A DNA stretch of 64,000 bases from Thermoflavimicrobium dichotomicum. Lineage in GTDB: Bacteria > Bacillota > Bacilli > Thermoactinomycetales > Thermoactinomycetaceae. Position 1 is the first letter of the stretch; each line of letters begins with the position of its first letter. This document shows positions 58,809 through 64,000 of the stretch, one piece after another. The translations under genes and the position numbers were made by a program. The notes under the pieces are model-generated. The model did not search any database and was not told the origin of the DNA. It saw only the letters and a list, made by a program, of their open reading frames with translations. The stretch is from assembly GCF_900114055.1 (NCBI RefSeq), contig NZ_FORR01000003.1, positions 62,001 to 126,000 on the forward strand, written 5' to 3'.

Positions 58809-59906
58809 ATGCAAGTAAATCCAGGTTTAGAGGGTGTTGTTGTAGCAGAAACAGCAATTTCTCATATCGATGGACAACAGGGTCACTTGATTTATAGAGG
58901 ATATGATGCCAAGCAATTAGCCACCACAAGTACGTTTGAAAAGGTTGTCCATCTGTTATGGAAAGGGCATTTTCCAGATGGGGAAGAAGAGAAGCAGTGG
59001 TTAGTAAAGTGCCGCCAGTCGCAAACACTATCGGATGAGATGATTCGTTTAATACAAACGATTCCAGAGCGGATTGACATGCTAAGTACCTTGCGCTCTG
59101 TATTGGTTACGATGGAAAATCCTGATTGGCCACCTACATGGGAGCAGGCAATTCGGGTATTGGTTCAAGTTCCGATCATCATTGCTGCCAGATATCGTTA
59201 TCTTCATCATAAACCCATCGTTCCGCCACGCGACGATCTATCTTTTGCCGCAAACTATTTGTATATGCTTCGTGGCGATGAAGCAAGCGAGGCACATGTG
59301 AAGGGTTTAGAGGCTTATCTGATCTTAACAGCTGAACATGGTTTTAATGCGTCTACCTTTACTTCGCGTGTGGTAACGTCTACCGAATCTGATATTTTAT
59401 CTGCAGTAGTTGCAGCTATTGGGGCACTGAAAGGAAGAATTCATGGTGGCGCTCCATCAGAAGTAGACGATATGCTGGGGGAAATCGGTAGTATTGAGCG
59501 TGCTGAATCGTGGATGCGTGAAAAGTTGGAGCGTGGCGAAAAGCTGATGGGTTTCGGACACCGTGTTTACAAAACAACAGATCCACGAGCTGAAGCACTC
59601 CGTACGGTTGTTCAGGAATATGCGGCCAATGAGCCGTGGTTCGACTTTGCTGTTCAGGTAGAACAAATCGCTTTGCAGTTGTTAAAGGAATATAAGCCGC
59701 ATCGTTCCATTTATACCAATGTAGAGTTCTATACAGCTGCCGTCCTTAAGGCGATCCAATTGCCAGCGGAGTTGTATACACCTACGTTTGTAGTTAGTCG
59801 TACAGCTGGTTGGATTGCTCATATCCTTGAGCAAGCCAGTCATAATCGGATCATTCGTCCAGATTCAAGATATGTGGGACCTAAATGTGCCAAGATAACA
59901 AAATGA
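58809..59906 (+). CDS. citA: Citrate synthase (CitA type)
   Basis: 365-aa type I/short citrate synthase: LIYRGYDAKQLA near the N-terminus, catalytic AEHGFNASTFTSRV, GALKGRIHGGAPSEV and GFGHRVYKTTDPRA. It makes citrate from oxaloacetate and acetyl-CoA. Paired with the divergent LysR gene it matches the minor, CitR-controlled citrate synthase of Bacillus rather than CitZ, which sits with icd and mdh. SD AAGGGGAG. Confidence 0.9.
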   Translation: MQVNPGLEGVVVAETAISHIDGQQGHLIYRGYDAKQLATTSTFEKVVHLLWKGHFPDGEEEKQWLVKCRQSQTLSDEMIRLIQTIPERIDMLSTLRSVLVTMENPDWPPTWEQAIRVLVQVPIIIAARYRYLHHKPIVPPRDDLSFAANYLYMLRGDEASEAHVKGLEAYLILTAEHGFNASTFTSRVVTSTESDILSAVVAAIGALKGRIHGGAPSEVDDMLGEIGSIERAESWMREKLERGEKLMGFGHRVYKTTDPRAEALRTVVQEYAANEPWFDFAVQVEQIALQLLKEYKPHRSIYTNVEFYTAAVLKAIQLPAELYTPTFVVSRTAGWIAHILEQASHNRIIRPDSRYVGPKCAKITK

Positions 59907-59949
59907 GGCTATTGACAAGAAGCTAAGTTGGTATAAGTAAATGCATGTC

Positions 59950-59981
59950 ATCCTCTGTTTTGATCAGCAGAGGATTTTTTT
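59950..59981 (+). terminator. Terminator of citA
   Basis: Stem ATCCTCTG / CAGAGGAT, ten-base loop, seven T. Confidence 0.9.
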
Positions 59982-60153
59982 GTCCATTTCACCCCGAATT
60001 CCAACAATAGATGGATAAAAGTATGAAAATAATGCGAACGAAGTGTAGGGAGTATGTCCGAATGTTATTAAAATATGGTATTATTTTAAGAGAGCCTATT
60101 TTGTATAGAGAAACAAAGCTAAGAAAAGATCATGGCTATTTTTTATTCTTTAA

Positions 60154-60888
60154 GTGGCTCTACTTGTTCAATTTATTGGTGGGAATGCCATGGGGTTTCC
60201 AAGAAGCCTTCAGATTGATAAAGAAAAACTTGCTGCTGCACAAGCAACACCTAATCATGTATCTATCGATGAAATGCCTGACTATTTAGGACAAGCATTT
60301 GTTTCCATTGAAGATCATCGGTTTCACCGGCATATCGGGATTGACTTTATTTCTTTGGGAAGAGCTTTATGGATCGATCTGGTAAAAGGAGGAAAAATCC
60401 AAGGCGGCAGTACGATTACCATGCAGCTGGCACGTAATTTGTTCTTAACGAATAATAAGACATTTAGCCGAAAAATAAAGGAAATATGGATCGCATTTTA
60501 CCTGGAGTGGAAGTTTTCCAAGCCAGAAATACTTGAAATGTATTTAAATAATATATATTTTGGTCATGGAATATATGGGATTGAAACAGCTGCGAGTTTC
60601 TATTTTGGTAAAACAACACGTATGGATAACCCGAATAAAGAGATTGTCAGCTTGGCAGAAGCAGCAATGTTAGCTGCTTTGCCGAAAGCACCTGAAAGGT
60701 ACTCTCCAGTCAAAGATTTTTCAAAGGCGAAAAGACGACAGGAAATCGTGCTAAAACGGATGCTCCAACTTGGTGTCATTACCAAAGCGGAACAAGAAGC
60801 AGCTGTGAAAGAGAAGATTCATATCTTGGGAAAGTATAGTTCCTTATATCCGAATAAGCAAAATCGATTGTCAATCCATGCATCATGA
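60154..60888 (+). pseudogene. Monofunctional GT51 peptidoglycan glycosyltransferase with eroded 5' end
   Basis: The catalytic domain is intact (EDHRFHRHIG, GGSTITMQLARN, RKIKEIWIAFYLEW, YLNNIYFGHGIYGIE), so it belongs to the MtgA/SgtB type. The membrane anchor is broken: in frame, codons from 60109 read RNKAKKRSWLFFIL, then TAA (60151-60153), then VALLVQF, as if one base change split a helix. No ATG with an SD lies upstream in that frame, and GTG 60154 has none. Either a recent pseudogene or a protein starting within the anchor. Confidence 0.6.
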
Positions 60889-60898
60889 TAAAATCAAT

Positions 60899-60929
60899 AA
60901 TCCCTTCTGTTATGAACAGAAGGGATTTC
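60899..60929 (+). terminator. Intrinsic terminator
   Basis: Twelve-bp stem ATCCCTTCTGTT / AACAGAAGGGAT with three-base loop and short T-rich tail. Confidence 0.85.
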
Positions 60930-61002
60930 GTTTATTGCATGAGCTATGGTTTGATTGTCGTGGTTTTGTCTTTCTGATCCATTGGTTCTGGTCTGGCAAG
61001 TA

Positions 61003-61034
61003 TAAAAAATCGAGTCGACAAAAATCTACTCGAT
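61003..61034 (-). terminator. Terminator of the Ca2+/H+ exchanger gene
   Basis: Stem ATCGAGT / ACTCGAT; on the minus strand followed by TTTTTATA. Confidence 0.8.
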
Positions 61035-61049
61035 TCATATGCATATGGG

Positions 61050-62120
61050 CTATCTAACAACAAAGAAGGCAGCACCGAGGATGATATAGACCATCAATAG
61101 TAAAACACCTTCATACCAGTTGGTTGAACCATCTCGTGAAATCGAAGAAGCAATAAACGTAGCGACTGCTACTGCAGCAATTTCATAATGGTTAAAGATT
61201 AAATTCATATGCTGTCCAAATAATAAACCAATAAACACTAAGACAGGTGCAACAAAAAGAGAAATTTGCAAACTGCTGCCAATGGCGATTTCAACGGCTG
61301 CGCCAATCCGGTTTTTCATTGCCAAAAAGACAGCAGCACTATGTTCAGCCGCATTTCCGATGATAGCGATCAAGAAAGCTCCAACAAAAAGTTCCGACCA
61401 GCCCAAAACATGGGCTACATATTCCACAGTGGCAACAATCCATTCACTTTGGATTGCAACAAAAATGGTCGAGAGGGCGAGCATGAAAATGGAAACCCAT
61501 TTGGACCAGGCAGGGCCTTCGTCTTCATCATGGTCGGTTGGATTGGCTTCCGTTTCTTGTTCACTAAGTTCTTTCCGATGAGTGACCAAGGAAAAATATA
61601 ACCATAAGAAATAACCAATGATTAAGACTGCAGCGATAATCATACTTACATTGAATACACTGGTATGGGGTACACCTTGTAAAAAGGTGGCAGGGATAAA
61701 CAAACCAATGACGGCGATCATCATCAATGAAGCATTATGACCGGCCAATATGGGATTGAATTGTTGGGTTTTGTACTTTAACCCACCAAAAAATACGCTT
61801 AATCCCAAAACCAGCAGCAAATTTCCGATGATGGAACCAATAATGCTGGCTTTCACCAAATTAAATAAACCGGCTTTTACCAGGAAAATTGAAATGATGA
61901 GTTCGGCTGCGTTGCCAAATGTTGCATTCAGCAATCCACCTAACCTTTCACCAGCATAGTGAGCTACACTTTCTGTAGCTTTTCCGAGGAGGGCAGCCCA
62001 AAATAATAGGGAAGTACAGGCCAAAGTAAACTGGATCCACTCCACCTTTGTAAAAAAATGAACGAGTGCGCTACCGATAGTTGTGGTGATCAGTAGTGGA
62101 TAAAACCACTTTTTTTTCAC
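61050..62120 (-). CDS. Calcium/proton exchanger (CaCA family, ChaA/CAX type)
   Basis: 356-aa membrane antiporter with ten or eleven helices arranged as two inverted repeats, each with its alpha motif: ATFGNAAELIISIF and AIIGNAAEHSAAVF (acidic Glu for ion binding). An acidic loop (ETEANPTDHDEDEG) separates the halves. It exports Ca2+ in exchange for H+ (B. subtilis YfkE type). The GTG at 62120 is preferred as start since AAGGGGTG lies six nt upstream; another GTG at 62129 is inside this SD. Confidence 0.9.
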   Translation of the reverse strand: MKKKWFYPLLITTTIGSALVHFFTKVEWIQFTLACTSLLFWAALLGKATESVAHYAGERLGGLLNATFGNAAELIISIFLVKAGLFNLVKASIIGSIIGNLLLVLGLSVFFGGLKYKTQQFNPILAGHNASLMMIAVIGLFIPATFLQGVPHTSVFNVSMIIAAVLIIGYFLWLYFSLVTHRKELSEQETEANPTDHDEDEGPAWSKWVSIFMLALSTIFVAIQSEWIVATVEYVAHVLGWSELFVGAFLIAIIGNAAEHSAAVFLAMKNRIGAAVEIAIGSSLQISLFVAPVLVFIGLLFGQHMNLIFNHYEIAAVAVATFIASSISRDGSTNWYEGVLLLMVYIILGAAFFVVR

Positions 62121-62355
62121 TTTTGTCACCCCTTATGTTGTTGAATCTTTGTAAAATAATTAATAGAATCACCAGATGATTATAACATGATTGATTAATA
62201 TTTTGCATTGCTGCAAAAAATAATGCATAAGAAAAGCAAGAAATATATTAAGTGTAAGTGGTTAATCTTACTGGTTATTTTAGTTGGAAAAAAGAAGGAA
62301 AATACCAGATAAAAGAGAAATAGTCCAACATGGCCCGAATGAAAGGGGGGAGATC

Positions 62356-63189
62356 ATGGAGCAAGTCAAGGATACTGCAGTATTTATAGACTTGGAAAAT
62401 GTATATTATGGGCTAAAAAAATATCATATGGATCCGGATCATCCAGATGATAAGCATAATTTGTTCTTGCGACTTCAGGAACATTATGGGAAAGATTCGA
62501 TCCGTATGATGGAGGCATATGCCGATTTTGAGCAAATTGAGCTGTCCATGATGAGTTTGCAAAGAAAAAGGGTTCATGTGCATCAAGTATATGGAAATGG
62601 CAGAAGAGGGGAAGAGAGAAAAAACGCAGCAGATATTCAACTATGTTTAGACGCCATGGAAGTTTTATACCAGATACCCGAGATTAATACATTTGTCATT
62701 GTGAGCGCTGATCAGGATATGATTCCACTGCTTGATCGTTTATGGTCGAAGGGAAAGCGAGTCGAATTGTTCTGCCTGTATGATGAAAGTTTGTCCAAAT
62801 CAGCTCAACTGCATGAGTTTTGTGATAAAACCCATAACTTATTTGAATTTCTTGGAATCGATAAGTTGCATAACCTTCAGTTTGATCACTTGGTGCATAA
62901 TGCGGTAGTTCAGATTTATGAATGGTATCGTGATCCAAATAATGCGGGTAAGAGCTATGGAAGCACGTGGATCAAAAATGATTTCTTACGCAAGCTACAT
63001 ATCAGTGAAGTGGAGGCCAATCATCTATTTACCCGTTTAGTGAAAGGAAAATACTTAATCCCTTATGAGATTGAGATGGATGACAAGGTCTTCTATGGCT
63101 ATAAGGTGAATCTTGGTCATCCTCAAGTCCAGATGATGGTAAAAATCGCTGGATACAATATCAATAAATGTTCACTAGATGCTGGTTGA
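62356..63189 (+). CDS. NYN-domain (PIN-like) putative RNase
   Basis: 277-aa protein: N-terminal NYN domain (residues 1-150) with acidic residues in AVFIDLENVYYG, NAADIQLCLDAM and VSADQDMIPLLDRL, placed as in metal-dependent PIN/NYN nucleases, plus a C-terminal winged-helix-like domain (STWIKNDFLRKLHISEVEAN). ATG 62356 with AAAGGGGGGAG. Probably acts on RNA; the target is unknown. Confidence 0.82.
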   Translation: MEQVKDTAVFIDLENVYYGLKKYHMDPDHPDDKHNLFLRLQEHYGKDSIRMMEAYADFEQIELSMMSLQRKRVHVHQVYGNGRRGEERKNAADIQLCLDAMEVLYQIPEINTFVIVSADQDMIPLLDRLWSKGKRVELFCLYDESLSKSAQLHEFCDKTHNLFEFLGIDKLHNLQFDHLVHNAVVQIYEWYRDPNNAGKSYGSTWIKNDFLRKLHISEVEANHLFTRLVKGKYLIPYEIEMDDKVFYGYKVNLGHPQVQMMVKIAGYNINKCSLDAG

Positions 63190-63297
63190 TTCATGAAAAA
63201 AGACTTTTTATTATGAAAGTGCGAGCCGAAATGATGGTAACTCCTCAGACGAAGCACTTTCTTTCTTTTATATATAAGTTTATGAGGAGTGTCCTAT

Positions 63298-63564
63298 GTG
63301 TCTGTTTGGAAATATGAAAGAGATGTTGAAAACTTAAAGATTGAAATTGCTAGACTTGAGCGGATGATCTGTGAAAAACAAGATGAATTCCAACGCGCTA
63401 CGCGGAGAGGAGAAGAGGCAGACGCCCGTTTGTTGCGACGAGAACAGTTGAAATATGAAGAAAAGTTACGGGAGATTATTAGAGAGTTGATTCATACTGA
63501 GCGTAAGCTGGAAAAGGTGAAAAAAGAAGAGAAAGATCCTTTAGGGGATTTATCTTGGTGGTGA
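63298..63564 (+). CDS. Small coiled-coil protein, 88 aa
   Basis: Basic/acidic, fully helical protein (ENLKIEIARLERMICEKQDE, EIIRELIHTERKLEKVKKEE) ending in DLSWW. The start is GTG at 63298 behind GAGGAG; the longer open frame from 63289 would use the SD itself. No family was recognised. Confidence 0.55.
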   Translation: MSVWKYERDVENLKIEIARLERMICEKQDEFQRATRRGEEADARLLRREQLKYEEKLREIIRELIHTERKLEKVKKEEKDPLGDLSWW

Positions 63565-63719
63565 ATGGTTTATTTAAATACGTTGAGAAGGAAACAAATT
63601 GGTAAATGTAGAATTTTACAATGAGATCTTTTGATTTTTGCCAACAGCAATCCGCTTTGTGTTATTCTATAAAGTACACGAATGGACTGACAACGCAATA
63701 AAGATAGAGATAGATCGAT

Positions 63720-63833
63720 ATGGTTGGAGATGGTCGGCGACAAACGGCGTATTTGCTTGTTGAACAAAAAGTTTTTTGGGTAGCGAGCATGTTAAAGGAG
63801 GTGGATTCCTGCTACGGATCAATCTGTCAATAA
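63720..63833 (+). CDS. Possible upstream ORF, 37 aa
   Basis: ATG at 63720 opens a 37-codon frame (VGDGRRQTAYLLVEQKVFWV, ending GSICQ) that runs through the strong SD at 63794 and into the hairpin before the Asp23 gene. The SD is weak and no family is known. If translated, ribosomes would unfold the hairpin. Confidence 0.25.
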   Translation: MVGDGRRQTAYLLVEQKVFWVASMLKEVDSCYGSICQ

Positions 63834-63858
63834 CAGACGGAAGTAGCAGGAAAATCAT
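63794..63858 (+). promoter_or_regulatory. SD-hairpin-start arrangement before the Asp23-family gene
   Basis: AAAGGAGGTGG (63794-63804) is followed by a stem TTCCTGCTAC (63806-63815) / GTAGCAGGAA (63843-63852) with inner helix TCTGT/ACAGA, and then six nt to the ATG (63859). In linear sequence the SD is 57 nt away, but folding brings it to about ten nt. A weaker AGGA (63848-63851) lies inside the stem. Confidence 0.6.
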
Positions 63859-64000
63859 ATGACAGAGTATACGGGTGGAACCATTCGGATTGCAGATGAT
63901 GTAGTAGCGATTATTGCAGGACTTGCAGCCACAAAAGTGAAAGGAATTGCTAGCATGTCAGGGGGTATTACCGAAGGTCTTGCCAAACGGGTAAGTGGTA
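63859..64000 (+). CDS. Asp23/Gls24 family protein (3' truncated by window edge)
   Basis: The first 47 residues are visible: MTEYTGGTIRIADDVVAIIA, then GLAATKVKGIASMSGGITEG, typical of the Asp23/Gls24 envelope-stress family (B. subtilis YloU/YqhY type). An in-frame TAG at 63844 excludes a longer N-terminus. See the preceding folded leader for translation control. Confidence 0.88.
   Translation, partial: MTEYTGGTIRIADDVVAIIAGLAATKVKGIASMSGGITEGLAKRVSG

Overview
The window looks like chromosomal DNA of an endospore-forming, low-GC Gram-positive bacterium of the class Bacilli. Support comes from ccpA, bacilliredoxin BrxC (YtxJ), AroA with a fused chorismate mutase, AcsA, TyrS, YlaN, RsfA-type regulators, YjcZ-like peptides, CotF-like proteins and a citR/citA pair, all with strong Shine-Dalgarno (SD) sequences and frequent TTG/GTG starts. 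The mix of Bacillus-like genes with several expanded families would suit a Thermoactinomycetaceae-type genome, but that placement is inference. No phage, integron, plasmid origin, rRNA, tRNA or CRISPR array was seen.

Layout. 1-5.4 kb: end of a cobalamin operon (cobD-cobU-cobS-cobC, an S9 peptidase, cbiB). 5.4-10.7 kb: housekeeping and hypothetical genes, an orphan oligopeptide-binding lipoprotein, a TPR protein and a DUF309 protein placed behind an intrinsic terminator. 10.9-15.3 kb: sporulation-flavoured block with two SANT-like coiled-coil regulators, four YjcZ-like micro-genes plus a relic, two coat-like proteins and a YerD-type FMN enzyme. 15.4-18.3 kb: two-component system and an exported lysine-rich duplicated protein. 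18.4-29.8 kb: IDH-like enzyme, metallopeptidase lipoprotein, brxC, ECF sigma/anti-sigma pair, aroA, a three-unit SseB-like protein, ccpA, mtnN, a DUF1540 peptide and acsA. 29.9-37.1 kb: three tandem class A penicillin-binding proteins, then rpsD with a structured leader, and trmB. 39-43.1 kb: an aldehyde dehydrogenase/DUF779 operon behind a sigma-54 promoter, with a divergent AcoR-like activator. 43.2-53.3 kb: phosphatases, a lipid kinase, two thioesterases, a Nudix enzyme, an argS fragment, a degenerate MurC-like protein, tyrS and two metallo-aminopeptidases. 53.5-57.6 kb: an XRE-TPR (RRNPP-like) regulator, ylaN, a candidate small RNA and a DUF3800 pseudogene interrupted by an IS605-type remnant. 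57.8-64 kb: citR/citA, an eroded monofunctional transglycosylase, a Ca2+/H+ exchanger, a NYN-domain protein and the start of an Asp23-family gene with an unusual folded leader.

Functional threads. Acetate/acetaldehyde metabolism recurs (acsA, ald-DUF779 with AcoR-like control, citA/citR, ccpA). Cell-wall glycan synthesis is over-represented (three class A PBPs, a GT51 remnant, a MurC paralogue). Sporulation micro-genes cluster near 11-14 kb. The observations most worth testing are the folded spacer before the Asp23 gene, the SD and start codon inside the end of the XRE-TPR gene, the promoter-driven structured RNA at 56.8 kb, the tnpB-less IS605 remnant, the sigma-54 ald control region and the degenerate MurC paralogue.
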